From NCBI RefSeq assembly GCF_012689525.1, contig NZ_CP051515.1:2170001-2234000 (forward strand): a stretch of DNA of 64,000 nucleotides. Reading direction: 5' to 3'. Shown in pieces: positions 27,396-36,800 of the stretch. Below the pieces are notes generated by a model. It saw only the letters and a list, made by a program, of their open reading frames with translations. It had not been told where the DNA came from and did no database searches. Within the stretch, counting starts at the first letter, position 1. Each line of letters opens with the position of its first letter. A program made the position numbers and the translations under genes. Origin of the DNA: Paraburkholderia aromaticivorans (GTDB lineage Bacteria; Pseudomonadota; Gammaproteobacteria; Burkholderiales; Burkholderiaceae).

Positions 27396-30300
27396 ATGAA
27401 CCGCTTATCGAGCGTCGTGACTGCAATCCAATCGCATTACGACGTGGTTGTGGTGGGTTCCGGCTATGGCGGCGGGATAGCCGCAAGCCGTATGGCGCGC
27501 GCCGGGCGCCGCGTGTGCCTGCTCGAACGCGGGCGCGAATTCATGGCCGGTGAATTTCCCCGCACGCCGTTTCAGGGCACCGAGGAGGTGCAATACAACA
27601 CGGCGCTGGCGCATATCGGCTCACCGCTGGCGTTGCTCGAAGTGCATGTGAACGACGATGTGAACGCGGTAGTCGGCTGCGGTCTCGGCGGCACCTCGCT
27701 GATCAACGCGAACGTCGCGCTCGAAGCCGATCCGCGTCTGTGGGACGATCCGCGCTGGCCGGCCGCGTTGCGCGCCGACAAGGATGGACGCGACAAAGGG
27801 TACGTGGCCGCGCGAGCGATGCTGCAACCGTCGCGGGTGCCGCAGAGCTATCCGACGTTGCCGAAATTGCAGGCACTCGAAAGGTCGGCGCAGGCGCTCG
27901 GCATGGAAGACCAGTTCTCGCGTCCGGAGATCACCGTCACCTTCGAGGACCGCACGAATGCCGCGGGCGTCGAGCAGAAGGCTTGCGTCGGCTGCGGCGA
28001 CTGCAATTCCGGCTGCAATTACGACGCAAAGAATTCGACCCACATGAACTATCTGCCCGACGCCGTCGCGCACGGCGCGCAGATTTTCACGGGTACCGCC
28101 GTCCATTCGGTGCTGCGCGACGCGGCCACGGGCAAATGGATCGTGGGTTACCAGCTGGTGAGCCTCGGCCGCGAAAGCTTTGGCGCGCCCGATCTGTTCG
28201 TGAGCGCCGATATCGTCATCGTGTCGGCCGGCACGATCGGCTCGACCGCATTGCTGTTGCGCTCGCGCAAGCAGGGCTTGAGCGTCTCCGGCATGCTCGG
28301 CAAACACTTCACCGGCAATGGCGACGTGCTCGCCTTCGCCTACAACACCGAGCCGGTGATCAACGGCGTCGGCTGGGGCGCGCATGAAAAAGGCGAAATT
28401 CCTCCAGTCGGGCCGACGATTACCGGCCTCATCGATCATCGCGGGACTCCCAACGTCAAAGACGGCTACGTGATCGAAGAAGGCTCGCTCGCCGGTCCGG
28501 TGGGCGCGGCGCTGGTCGGCCTGCTCGGCGTCGCCGCGCCGCTCGAAGGCGTGGATGTCGCGCCGCGCTCCGTCGCGGAACAGCTCGCTTACGACGCCCG
28601 CGTGGCCACGAGCTTTCTGCGCGGCCCGTATCACGGCGCGCTCCATCACACGCAAAGCTACCTCGTCATGGCGCATGACGACGAAAACGGCGAGATCGAC
28701 GTGGACGACAAAGGCCAGCCGCGCATCGTGTGGAAGAACGCCGGCAAGCAGCCGATCTTCCAGGCGATCGAAGAGGTGCTTAAGCAGGCAACCGTGCCGA
28801 TCGGCGGCAAATACATGCGCAATCCGATTTCCACCGACATTCTAAAAAACCGCACCGTCACCGTGCATCCGCTCGGCGGCTGCGGCATGGGCGAGGACGC
28901 CGAGCGCGGCGTGGTCGACCACATGGGCCGCGTATTCAGCGGCGCCGCGGGCAATGCGGTGCACGACGGCCTGTATGTGATGGACGGTTCCGTCATGCCG
29001 ATGTCGCTCGGCGTCAATCCGCTCCTGTCGATTTCCGCGCTGGCCGAACGCAATTGCGAGTTGCTGCTGGCCACGCATCCGCTAAACGCCGCGCCAGCAG
29101 AAGGCGCGGCGGTCACGCCGACCTTGCCGCCTCCGCCGACGCCCAAGGCCGCGTCCTCGTCGTTGACGCCCTCCTCGCCGCAGAAGATCGGCCTGCATTT
29201 CACCGAAACGATGATCGGCACCTACACGCCGATCGTGGCGGGCGAAGTGGCCACGAGCCCGATAGAGTTCACGCTGACCGTTGAATCGGAAGATCTCGCC
29301 GACATGCTCAGCAATCCGCAGCATCTGGCGCAAACGGCCGGCACGCTGACCTGCCCCGCGCTCTCCGCGCAGCCGATGACGATCTCCAACGGCACCTTCA
29401 ATCTGTTCGTGGTCAATGAGTCGGACGTGGACGAGCGCAACATGAATTACCGCATGACGCTCAACGCCACCGAAGGCAAGACGTACTTCCTGAGCGGCAA
29501 GAAGATCATCACGCGCACTTCGCCGATCAATTTGTGGGAGCAGACCAACACGCTCTATGCGGAGGTCCGCGAGTCGGAGCAAGCCGATGCGAAGTTGCTC
29601 GGCAAAGCGACTCTGATCATCACGCCGGAAAATTTCCTCAAGCAGCAGCGCACGCTCGAAGTCACCCACGCGCCCGATCTGAAGACGCGTCTCGAATGGA
29701 CCCTGAAGTTCGGCAAGTTTTTCGCGGGCGTGCTGTTCACCGAATACGGCGGCGTCGCCGCACCCTTGCAGTATTTCGACCCGAAAGCGGAGCCGCGTCT
29801 GAAGCGTGCGTTGCGCGCGCCGGCGCCGCAAATCGTCTTCTTCGATACGCCCGACGGCACGAAGCTCAGGCTCACGCGCTATCACGACCCCGCGCGCAAA
29901 GCGGCGCGTCCGGTGCTGCTGATTCACGGCTCGGGCGTATCGAGCCGCATCTACTCCACTGACCTGATCGCGACCAACATGGTCGAGTATCTTTTCGCCG
30001 CCGGCTACGACGTGTGGCTCGTGGATCTGCGCGTCAGCATCGAAATGCCGAGCGTGTTCGTGCCGACCAACGTCGACAAGGTGGCGCGCGAGGACATTCC
30101 GTCGGCGGTCGCCAAGATCCGCGAGTTGACCGGCGTGCCGGAGATTCAGGCGCTCGGGCACTGCATGGGCGGCGTGGCGCTGACCATGTCGCTGCTGTAT
30201 GGGCTCGAGGGCGTGCGCTCGGTGTTCATTTCGCAGGTGTCGGCGCATCCGGTGCCGGGCACGCTGGAGAAGATCAAGGCCGGCCTGCATATTCCCGACT

Positions 30301-30854
30301 TCATGGAACATCTCGGCCTGCTCGACGTGACCGCCTATACGGAACACAAGTCGTGGCCGCAGAACCTGCTCGATGAAGCGCTGAAGTTCTACCCGCTCAA
30401 TCACAAGGAAGGTTGCGGCAATCCGATCTGCCATCGCGCGACCTTCCTGTATGGCCTGCTGTATGAACACGAGCAGTTGAACCAGACGCTTCACTCGAAC
30501 CTGCAGGAAATTCTCGGTGTGCACGATGTCGGCGTATTCAAGCACCTGGCCGCGATGGTGAGAGCACACAAGGTGGTCGATGCCGAAGGCAAGGATGTCT
30601 ATCTCACCGGCACCGATGGCATGAAAGGCCTGGAGGGTATGCGCCGGCCGATCGGGTTCATCCACGGCGATAAAAACGAAACCTATCTGCCGATCAGCAC
30701 GCAACTCACCTATGAAATGCTGATCAAGCATTTCCCCGAGCAGCCGTACGAGCGGACCATCATTCCCGGCTATGGGCACATCGACTGCATCTTCGGCAAG
30801 AACGCCGCCGTGGATGTCTATCCGGTGATCGTGAAGTATCTGGACGCGCATTGA
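27396..30854 (+). CDS. Fusion protein: GMC (cholesterol oxidase-like) oxidoreductase + alpha/beta hydrolase with Cys nucleophile
   Basis: 1152 residues from ATG 27396 (GAGG upstream; GTG 27387 also possible). Residues 1-560 are a GMC flavoprotein: FAD motif VVVVGSGYGGG (17-27), four cysteines CVGCGDCNSGC (197-207), HPLGGCGMG and VNPLLSISALAE. A Pro/Ala linker (565-590) and a domain of unknown type (about 590-790) follow. An alpha/beta hydrolase fills 820-1150: oxyanion region IHGSGVSSRIY, elbow LGHCMGG with Cys923, acid in IHGDKNETYLP and histidine in GYGHIDC. No signal peptide. Likely oxidation of an alcohol or sterol-like lipid coupled to ester or lactone handling; the substrate is unknown. 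Confidence 0.75.
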   Translation: MNRLSSVVTAIQSHYDVVVVGSGYGGGIAASRMARAGRRVCLLERGREFMAGEFPRTPFQGTEEVQYNTALAHIGSPLALLEVHVNDDVNAVVGCGLGGTSLINANVALEADPRLWDDPRWPAALRADKDGRDKGYVAARAMLQPSRVPQSYPTLPKLQALERSAQALGMEDQFSRPEITVTFEDRTNAAGVEQKACVGCGDCNSGCNYDAKNSTHMNYLPDAVAHGAQIFTGTAVHSVLRDAATGKWIVGYQLVSLGRESFGAPDLFVSADIVIVSAGTIGSTALLLRSRKQGLSVSGMLGKHFTGNGDVLAFAYNTEPVINGVGWGAHEKGEIPPVGPTITGLIDHRGTPNVKDGYVIEEGSLAGPVGAALVGLLGVAAPLEGVDVAPRSVAEQLAYDARVATSFLRGPYHGALHHTQSYLVMAHDDENGEIDVDDKGQPRIVWKNAGKQPIFQAIEEVLKQATVPIGGKYMRNPISTDILKNRTVTVHPLGGCGMGEDAERGVVDHMGRVFSGAAGNAVHDGLYVMDGSVMPMSLGVNPLLSISALAERNCELLLATHPLNAAPAEGAAVTPTLPPPPTPKAASSSLTPSSPQKIGLHFTETMIGTYTPIVAGEVATSPIEFTLTVESEDLADMLSNPQHLAQTAGTLTCPALSAQPMTISNGTFNLFVVNESDVDERNMNYRMTLNATEGKTYFLSGKKIITRTSPINLWEQTNTLYAEVRESEQADAKLLGKATLIITPENFLKQQRTLEVTHAPDLKTRLEWTLKFGKFFAGVLFTEYGGVAAPLQYFDPKAEPRLKRALRAPAPQIVFFDTPDGTKLRLTRYHDPARKAARPVLLIHGSGVSSRIYSTDLIATNMVEYLFAAGYDVWLVDLRVSIEMPSVFVPTNVDKVAREDIPSAVAKIRELTGVPEIQALGHCMGGVALTMSLLYGLEGVRSVFISQVSAHPVPGTLEKIKAGLHIPDFMEHLGLLDVTAYTEHKSWPQNLLDEALKFYPLNHKEGCGNPICHRATFLYGLLYEHEQLNQTLHSNLQEILGVHDVGVFKHLAAMVRAHKVVDAEGKDVYLTGTDGMKGLEGMRRPIGFIHGDKNETYLPISTQLTYEMLIKHFPEQPYERTIIPGYGHIDCIFGKNAAVDVYPVIVKYLDAH

Positions 30855-30875
30855 CGACGCGCGTTGGCCGTACCT

Positions 30876-30906
30876 GACAGGCGCGCGCGAGCCTCGCGCG
30901 CCTGTC
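30876..30906 (+). terminator. Hairpin after the GMC/hydrolase gene
   Basis: Perfect 12-base-pair stem GACAGGCGCGCG with its complement and a 7-base loop, 22 bases past the stop, followed by TTCC. Likely terminator, weak T tract. Confidence 0.6.
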
Positions 30907-31018
30907 TTCCATTCGCTCGCTCACACGCCGGGCTTCGACAGCATTCGGCGGGTTCTCGTTTGCCTCGCGTTCATGTATGGTCTGTAACCTGCAACACGTT
31001 CATGCACGTTAGACCTTC

Positions 31019-31813
31019 ATGCTTACGCCAATGAAAACATTCCTTCTGTCCGTGTTGACTGCCGGCTTGCTGGGCAGCACGGTTGCCGCCTCGCAGGTGC
31101 AGGCGACGGAGCTTCACGTCATGAGTTCGGGTGGCTTCACCACCGCCTATAAACTGCTCGGCCCCAAGTTCACGGCATCGACGGGCAATACGCTCGACAC
31201 GATCCTCGGCCCTTCGATGGGCCAATCGCCGGAAGCCATTCCGAACCGGCTCGAACGCGGCGAACACGCGGACGTGGTCATCATGGTCGGCTACGCGCTC
31301 GACGAGCTGATCAAGCAAGGCAAGGTGATGCCCGGCTCGCGCGTCGAGCTGGCGGACTCGCGCATCGGCATGGCCGTGCGCGGCGGTGCGCCGAAACCGG
31401 ACATCAGTTCGGTCGATGCGCTGAAAGAGACCTTGCTGCACACGAAATCCATCGCTTACTCGGACAGCGCCAGCGGCGTCTATATCGAGCGCGAGCTGTT
31501 CAAGCGGCTCGGCATCGAAGATCAGGTGAAGGCCAAGGCGAAGATGGTGCCGAAGATCCCGGTCGCGTCGGTCGTTGCCAACGGCGATTACGAAGTGGGA
31601 TTCCAGCAGGTCAGTGAATTGCTGACGGTCGCGGGCGCCAGCTTCGTCGGCAAGATCCCGGAGTCGGTGCAGTCGGTGACGCGCTATGCCGCGGGGATTC
31701 CGGTCGGCGCGCAGCATCCGAAAGAAGCGAAGGCACTGCTCGACTACCTCGCCTCTCCCGACGCGCAAGCCGCGGTCAGATCGACCGGGCTGGATTCCGT
31801 CGCCACGCATTGA
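31019..31813 (+). CDS. Orphan ModA-like periplasmic substrate-binding protein
   Basis: 264 residues (ATG 31019; 31031 gives MKTFLLSV and a cleaner start). Signal peptide ending near VQATE. The rest matches the molybdate-binding-like family 1 solute binder: ELHVMSSGGFTTAYKLLGPKF, HADVVIMVGYALDEL, KSIAYSDSASGVYI. No permease or ATPase gene is next to it. Members of this orphan group are often labelled molybdate-binding without proof, and the ligand cannot be read here. Convergent with the FAD oxidase. Confidence 0.78.
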   Translation: MLTPMKTFLLSVLTAGLLGSTVAASQVQATELHVMSSGGFTTAYKLLGPKFTASTGNTLDTILGPSMGQSPEAIPNRLERGEHADVVIMVGYALDELIKQGKVMPGSRVELADSRIGMAVRGGAPKPDISSVDALKETLLHTKSIAYSDSASGVYIERELFKRLGIEDQVKAKAKMVPKIPVASVVANGDYEVGFQQVSELLTVAGASFVGKIPESVQSVTRYAAGIPVGAQHPKEAKALLDYLASPDAQAAVRSTGLDSVATH

Positions 31814-31835
31814 AGCTCGTGGCGGCGTAGCGTGA

Positions 31836-33248
31836 TCAAAACAGCTTGCCCGGATTCAGAATGCCATGCGGGTCCAGCGCATGTTTGATCGCGGCCATTG
31901 CCGCCAACTCCGCCGGCGAGCGCGAGATCGGCAAGAACTCGCGCTTGAGCAAACCAATGCCGTGTTCCGCCGACACCGAACCGTGTAACGGCCCGAGCAT
32001 GTCGTAGACGAACGCGTACACCGCGTGATGATCGACGCCGGGGATCGAATGGCCGTCGACGGTGACATGCAGGTTCGAGTCGCCGATATGCCCGAAGAAA
32101 TACGATGCGTTGCCCGGCCAGCGCTGATCGAGCGCCGCGCGGCAGCGGTCCACGAAGACGCCGATCTCGCCGATCGGCAGACTCACGTCGAAGTTGATCG
32201 CATCGAGCCGCACCGGAAACTCGGCGGTGCATTCGCGAATCGCCCATAGCGTGCGCACGTCGGCCACCGACTGTGCGATCACCGCGTCGCGGATCGCGCC
32301 CGCGTCGAGCGCTTCGGTCAGCGCGGCTGAGAAACGCGCGCCGTCGTCGGCCGCATCGAAGCTCGCGTGTTCGATCAGCGCATAGAGCGGATGTGCATCG
32401 GCGAACGGCGAACGCGTGCCGGTCAGCTTCACGCCGAAGTCGTAGAAATCCGGCCACATGATTTCGAACGCGCCGATATCGTTGCCGAAGCGCGTCGTCA
32501 AACGGCGCAGCAGATTCACGGCGGCGTCGTAGCCGTCGAGCGCCACCAGCGCCGTGTGACGAGCGGCGCGTTGCGGATGCAGCCGCAGCACCGCGCGAGT
32601 AATCACGCCGAGCGTGCCCTCCGAGCCGATGAACCAGTGTTTCAGGTCATAACCGGTGTTGTTCTTGACCATCTTGCCTAGGGACGTCAGCACATCGCCA
32701 TCGGCCAGCACGACTTCGAGACCGAGCACCTGATCGCGCGCGGTGCCCGACTGGATCACCCGGTTGCCGCCCGCGTTGGTCGCGAGATTGCCGCCGATCT
32801 GGCAGGAACCGCGCGCGCCGAGATCGAGCGCGAGTTCGAAGCCGGCTTCGGCGGCGGCTTCCTGCGCGGCTTGCAACGTGGTGCCGGCGCGCACGGTCAG
32901 CGTGGCCGACGCGCTATCCACTTCTTCGACACCGACTAGCCGTTCCAGCGACAACGCAATATCCGTGGCGCGCGCAATCGCGCCGCCCGCGAGGCCGGTC
33001 ATGCCGCCTTGCGGCACCACCGGCTGATGAGCCGCGTGGCAAATAGCGAGCGCGCGCGAGACCTGCTCCGTGGTGCGCGGCAGCAGCAACGCGGCGGGTC
33101 GCGTCGGTTCGTGGCGCGTCCAGTCGGTCATGGCGCGTTCGCCGATCTGCTCGCCCACGCGTACGCTGTCTTCACCGAGCGCGGCGCGCAGCGCGTCGAG
33201 TGTCGCCGAAAGCGGCGCTGTGTGATTCGCCGTCCTGTTCTCTGTCAT
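31836..33248 (-). CDS. FAD-linked oxidase, GlcD/D-2-hydroxyacid dehydrogenase type
   Basis: 470 residues. PCMH-type FAD domain (about 40-220) with VVPQGGMTGLAGGA, DLGARGSCQIGGNLATNAGG and HWFIGSEGTLGVIT. The C-terminal oxidase domain ends in GHIGDSNLHVTVDG and SAEHGIGLLKREFL, family signatures. It oxidises a D-2-hydroxy acid (lactate, glycolate or 2-hydroxyglutarate-like) to the keto acid. Its start overlaps the stop of the 2OG oxygenase by 4 bases, so the two are co-translated. Substrate unknown; the pairing suggests a small catabolic module. Confidence 0.85.
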   Translation of the reverse strand: MTENRTANHTAPLSATLDALRAALGEDSVRVGEQIGERAMTDWTRHEPTRPAALLLPRTTEQVSRALAICHAAHQPVVPQGGMTGLAGGAIARATDIALSLERLVGVEEVDSASATLTVRAGTTLQAAQEAAAEAGFELALDLGARGSCQIGGNLATNAGGNRVIQSGTARDQVLGLEVVLADGDVLTSLGKMVKNNTGYDLKHWFIGSEGTLGVITRAVLRLHPQRAARHTALVALDGYDAAVNLLRRLTTRFGNDIGAFEIMWPDFYDFGVKLTGTRSPFADAHPLYALIEHASFDAADDGARFSAALTEALDAGAIRDAVIAQSVADVRTLWAIRECTAEFPVRLDAINFDVSLPIGEIGVFVDRCRAALDQRWPGNASYFFGHIGDSNLHVTVDGHSIPGVDHHAVYAFVYDMLGPLHGSVSAEHGIGLLKREFLPISRSPAELAAMAAIKHALDPHGILNPGKLF

Positions 33249-34234
33249 GCAGTGGTTCCTTGCGCGCCCTCAACAGCGTGTTTCTTCCGATAGCCCATCG
33301 AGTCGTTGATACGCCCGAGGATATAGTCGCCCGCGGCGACCGGCTGATACTTGAGATCGGCGTCGCTCGTGCCGAGTTCGCGTGGATCGACCAGCGCGCC
33401 GTAAGTCGGATCATAAAACGTCGCGATCGAATAGCGCTCGCGCCCCGACGCATTGATCACACGATGCAAGGTGGAGCGGAAGCGGTCGTTAGTCCAGCGC
33501 GCGAGCAGATCGCCGACGTTGACCACGAAGCTGCCGTCGACCGGCGGCGCCTCCACCCACGTATCGTTGGCGATTTCGCGCACCTGCAGGCCGCCCACCT
33601 GATCCTGCCACAACAGCGTGATGCAGCCGTAGTCGGTATGCGGCGCGACGCCGAACTGATCGTCGTCCGACTGGGACGGCTGCGGCGGATAGTAGACCAT
33701 CTGCGTGCGCTGCATCCGTTTGGTGTACCGCGGCGCGAAGAAGTGTTCATCGACGCCGAGGCTCACCGCGACCGCGCGCAGCAGATCGGCGCCACATGCG
33801 GCCACCGCCTCGTAATAGCCATACAGCGCGGGACGCAACTCCGGCATGAAGTCCGGCCAGTTGTTCGGGCCGCGCAGCGCCTGGCCGGCCAGCACGTCGG
33901 GGTCGTCCTCCGGCAATTCGAGGCCGATGCTGAAGAACTCCTTGTAGTCGGGACGTTTGGCCTGATACATGGTCGCGTCGCCGAGCGCATTGAAGCCGCG
34001 ATGCCGCTGATTGACCGCCGCGCGCCGCTTGGTCTCCACCGGAAACGCGAAGAAGCGTCGCGCGGCTTGCGCGGCGGCATCGATCGAGGCTTGCGGCACG
34101 CCATGATTGACGATGTAAAAGAAGCCGATCGTCGTGCACGCTTCACGGATTTCCCGCGCCACGCGCTGCAAAGCTTGCGGGTCGCCCGCGCGAACGCCGG
34201 CGAGATCGATGATCGGAATGCGGGTCACGGGCAT
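33245..34234 (-). CDS. 2-oxoglutarate/Fe(II) oxygenase, isopenicillin N synthase family
   Basis: 329 residues. N-terminal DIOX_N part (5-120, FFYIVNHGVPQ), then the jelly-roll core with iron ligands His199 and Asp201 (APHTDYG) and His257 (TLHRVI). Arg267 and Ser269 (RYS) would bind 2-oxoglutarate. Such bacterial enzymes hydroxylate or oxidatively cleave small molecules. First gene of an operon with the FAD oxidase, divergent from an amino-acid ABC importer. The two promoters share an identical 11-base element. The product might be a 2-hydroxy acid passed to the FAD oxidase; that is inference. Confidence 0.85.
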   Translation of the reverse strand: MPVTRIPIIDLAGVRAGDPQALQRVAREIREACTTIGFFYIVNHGVPQASIDAAAQAARRFFAFPVETKRRAAVNQRHRGFNALGDATMYQAKRPDYKEFFSIGLELPEDDPDVLAGQALRGPNNWPDFMPELRPALYGYYEAVAACGADLLRAVAVSLGVDEHFFAPRYTKRMQRTQMVYYPPQPSQSDDDQFGVAPHTDYGCITLLWQDQVGGLQVREIANDTWVEAPPVDGSFVVNVGDLLARWTNDRFRSTLHRVINASGRERYSIATFYDPTYGALVDPRELGTSDADLKYQPVAAGDYILGRINDSMGYRKKHAVEGAQGTTA

Positions 34235-34328
34235 CGCGCTGCTCCTGAAGGTGCGGCCGAATCGGCTGATGAAGGTGGCGGTTCAATCGTCTGCGGGAAG
34301 ACGCATTTTCGCCTCGTGCATTGCAGTT

Positions 34329-34339
34329 GTATATACCGC
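34329..34339 (-). promoter_or_regulatory. HutC/GntR-type operator, oxygenase side
   Basis: Minus strand GCGGTATATAC followed by A, with palindrome GTATATAC as core. It overlaps a TATACA -10-like hexamer pointing to the 2OG oxygenase. An exact inverted copy is at 34425-34435. Confidence 0.5.
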
Positions 34340-34424
34340 CAAAAGCGCACCCGCAAGTTGCTTCGCAGCGCTTCGCATAAGGGCTTTTCTCTACTCGCGT
34401 GTTTATTTATTTCGCGCGAAAACT

Positions 34425-34435
34425 GCGGTATATAC
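34425..34435 (+). promoter_or_regulatory. HutC/GntR-type operator, ABC importer side
   Basis: GCGGTATATAC followed by T, overlapping TATACT (34431-34436) that points to the importer operon. The GTATATAC core fits the GT-N-TA-N-AC pattern of HutC-subfamily operators. Confidence 0.5.
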
Positions 34436-34522
34436 TGCCTCGCATGACTCGCGCCGAGTTCGCACCGGACTCGTTTCATGCACCACTTTCGCGCGACACC
34501 GCTTTGCCAACCGGAGAATCTC

Positions 34523-35350
34523 ATGAGCATCCTTGCAGGCTGGAAGTGTCGTTTGGTCATGCTGGCGTTGTGCGCGGCAAGCGTCACCGCCCACGCGGAA
34601 GACCAGCTCGCCAAAGTGAAGAAAGCCGGCGAACTGGTGGTCGGCACCGAGATGCAGTTCGCGCCCTTCGACTTCCTCGAAAACGGTCAGCAAGCCGGCT
34701 TCAACAAGGACCTGTTCGCCGAAGTCGGCAAGGAAATGGGCGTGAAGGTGCGCTTTATCGACTTGCCGTGGCCGAGCGTGCTGCCGGGTCTCGAAGCCGG
34801 CAAGTTCGACATGGTGGGCGGGCCGCTCACCGTCACCAAGGCGCGCATGGAGCGCTATACGTACACGCTCCCCGTCGCGGACGCCACCGACGCGCTGCTC
34901 AAACGCGCGAACGATTCGTCCGTCAAGCAATCGTCGGATATCGTCGGCAAGACGGTCGGCGCGGGCAAGGGCTCGGCGCAACTCGACCAGTTGAAGGCCT
35001 ACGTCGCCACCCTGCCGAAGCCGCCTGAAATCCGCGAATACGTCGACAACAATCAGGCTTATGCCGATCTCGCCGCCGGCCGGATCGCGGCCGTCGCGAA
35101 CTCCATGACCAATATCGCGTATGTGGCCAAGCAGCGCCCGGAAACGTTCGCCGTGGTGCAGCCGCCGTTCGGCGCGAAGGTGTACTTCGCTTACTGTCTA
35201 CGCAAAGACGCGGACAGCAAGCCGCTCGCCGATGCCTTCAACGCCGCGCTCGTGAAAATGCATAACGACGGACGTCTCGCAACCTTGCAGAAGAAATGGT
35301 TCGGTGTCGCGATGGATGCGCCGACGACCATGCCCACGCCGAACTATTGA
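34523..35350 (+). CDS. Amino-acid ABC transporter substrate-binding protein (importer 1)
   Basis: 275 residues from ATG 34523 (GGAG upstream). Signal peptide ending SVTAHA. Family 3 (HisJ/ArtJ-like) binding protein: GELVVGTEMQFAPFDF, GFNKDLFAEVGKEMGVKV, GLEAGKFDMVGGPLTVTKAR. First gene of a four-gene importer followed by a HutC repressor. Ligands of this family are polar amino acids or derivatives; given the lyase nearby, a histidine-like compound is a fair guess. Confidence 0.87.
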   Translation: MSILAGWKCRLVMLALCAASVTAHAEDQLAKVKKAGELVVGTEMQFAPFDFLENGQQAGFNKDLFAEVGKEMGVKVRFIDLPWPSVLPGLEAGKFDMVGGPLTVTKARMERYTYTLPVADATDALLKRANDSSVKQSSDIVGKTVGAGKGSAQLDQLKAYVATLPKPPEIREYVDNNQAYADLAAGRIAAVANSMTNIAYVAKQRPETFAVVQPPFGAKVYFAYCLRKDADSKPLADAFNAALVKMHNDGRLATLQKKWFGVAMDAPTTMPTPNY

Positions 35351-35446
35351 TCGACGTTCTGATGTCGATGCACATGGCTTGATGCACGCGATGCGGCCTT
35401 TGCAACGGTCCGCATCGCCCTCCCCGTTCCAGCGAGTGCGACGCTT

Positions 35447-36097
35447 ATGTTCAGCACGACCGTCTTCCTCCAGGGCTTGCCGCTGCTGCTGCACGCGGCG
35501 CTCGCCACCATCGGCATTTCGCTGACGGGTCTTGTGATCGGCTTCTTCGTCGCGATCGGCGTGTGCGCCGCGCGACTCTCGCCGAACCGCGCGGCGCGCA
35601 TGTTCGGCGGCGCTTATGTGTTCTTCTTTCGCGGCGTGCCGATGCTGGTGCAGTTGCTGCTCGTGTACTACTTGTTGCCGTTCGCGGGCATCAACGTGTC
35701 GCCGATCGTGGCGGCGCTCAGCGCTGTGTCGCTGTGTTCAGCCTCGTATATCGCCGAGATTCTGCGCGGCGGTTTTCTCAGCGTTCCGCCGGGCCATCTC
35801 GAAGCCGCACGCATGCTTGGACTTTCACCGTTCGACATGCTGCGGCGCATTCTCGTGCCGCAAGCGTTCCGTTTGACGCTGCCTTCGCTCGTCAATGAAA
35901 TGGTGCTGCTCATCAAGGCTTCGTCGCTGATCTCGGTGGTGGGCGTGGCCGAGTTGACGCGCACCGCGCAGAACATTGCGGCCAGCACCTATCGGCCGCT
36001 CGAAGCGTACGTCGCTGCCGGGTTGATCTACTTGGTGATCTGCGGCGCGCTCGCGCTCGTCGCGCACGCCGCCGAATACCGCTTGCAGCACGCCTGA
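35447..36097 (+). CDS. Amino-acid ABC transporter permease (importer 1, first)
   Basis: 216 residues, about five helices. The HisMQ-type loop that contacts the ATPase is visible as [21 protein letters not shown]-terminal LLLHAALATIGISLTGL and VFFFRGVPMLVQLLLVYYLLP are family-typical. Forms a heterodimer channel with the next permease, 21 bases downstream. Confidence 0.88.
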   Translation: MFSTTVFLQGLPLLLHAALATIGISLTGLVIGFFVAIGVCAARLSPNRAARMFGGAYVFFFRGVPMLVQLLLVYYLLPFAGINVSPIVAALSAVSLCSASYIAEILRGGFLSVPPGHLEAARMLGLSPFDMLRRILVPQAFRLTLPSLVNEMVLLIKASSLISVVGVAELTRTAQNIAASTYRPLEAYVAAGLIYLVICGALALVAHAAEYRLQHA

Positions 36098-36118
36098 GCT
36101 CGACATCGACACCACGCC

Positions 36119-36781
36119 ATGCAAAAGCTCGATCCCACCGTCATCACCCACAACCTGCAGCCGATCGCCGCGGGGCTCGCCACGACGCTCGGCACCTGGG
36201 CCGCAGGCGTGGCGATCGGCATTCTGATCGGCTTTCTGATTGCCGTGCTGCAACTCTTTTGCGGACGCTGGGTGCGCGGCGTGTTGCGCTTCTATATCGA
36301 ACTGTTTCGCGGCACGCCGTTTCTCGTGCAACTCTTTTTGCTGTACTACGGCGGCCCGTCCTTTGGGCTCACGCTCGAACCGATGACCGCCGGCGTGCTC
36401 GGCTTGGGTCTCTACGGCAGTGCGTATTTCGCCGAAGCCTTTCGCTCCGGCTTTCAATCCGTGCCGCCGGGTCATCTTGAAGCGGCATCGTGTCTCGGCC
36501 TCACGCGCTGGCAAGCGGTAGTGCGGATTCAGGTGCCGCAAATGCTGGTACTGATCGTACCCGCGCTGACCAATCTGATCATTGTGTTGAGCAAGGAAAC
36601 GGCCGTGTTGTCCATCGTCACCGTGCCCGAACTCACGTTCGTGCTGACCGGCATCGGCTCGGCTACTTTTGCTTTCGTCGAAACGCTGCTGGTGCTGTGC
36701 GTCTGCTATCTCGCGCTGGTCGAACTGACTTCGCGCGCGGGCATGTGGGCCGAAACCCGCATCGCGCGCTTCATGGCATGA
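36119..36781 (+). CDS. Amino-acid ABC transporter permease (importer 1, second)
   Basis: 220 residues, five helices. Contact loop [20 protein letters not shown], and the hallmark [22 protein letters not shown] appears in slightly varied form in both permeases. Ends 19 bases before the ATPase start. Confidence 0.88.
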   Translation: MQKLDPTVITHNLQPIAAGLATTLGTWAAGVAIGILIGFLIAVLQLFCGRWVRGVLRFYIELFRGTPFLVQLFLLYYGGPSFGLTLEPMTAGVLGLGLYGSAYFAEAFRSGFQSVPPGHLEAASCLGLTRWQAVVRIQVPQMLVLIVPALTNLIIVLSKETAVLSIVTVPELTFVLTGIGSATFAFVETLLVLCVCYLALVELTSRAGMWAETRIARFMA

Positions 36782-36800
36782 ACGGAAACGGGACCCTCTT

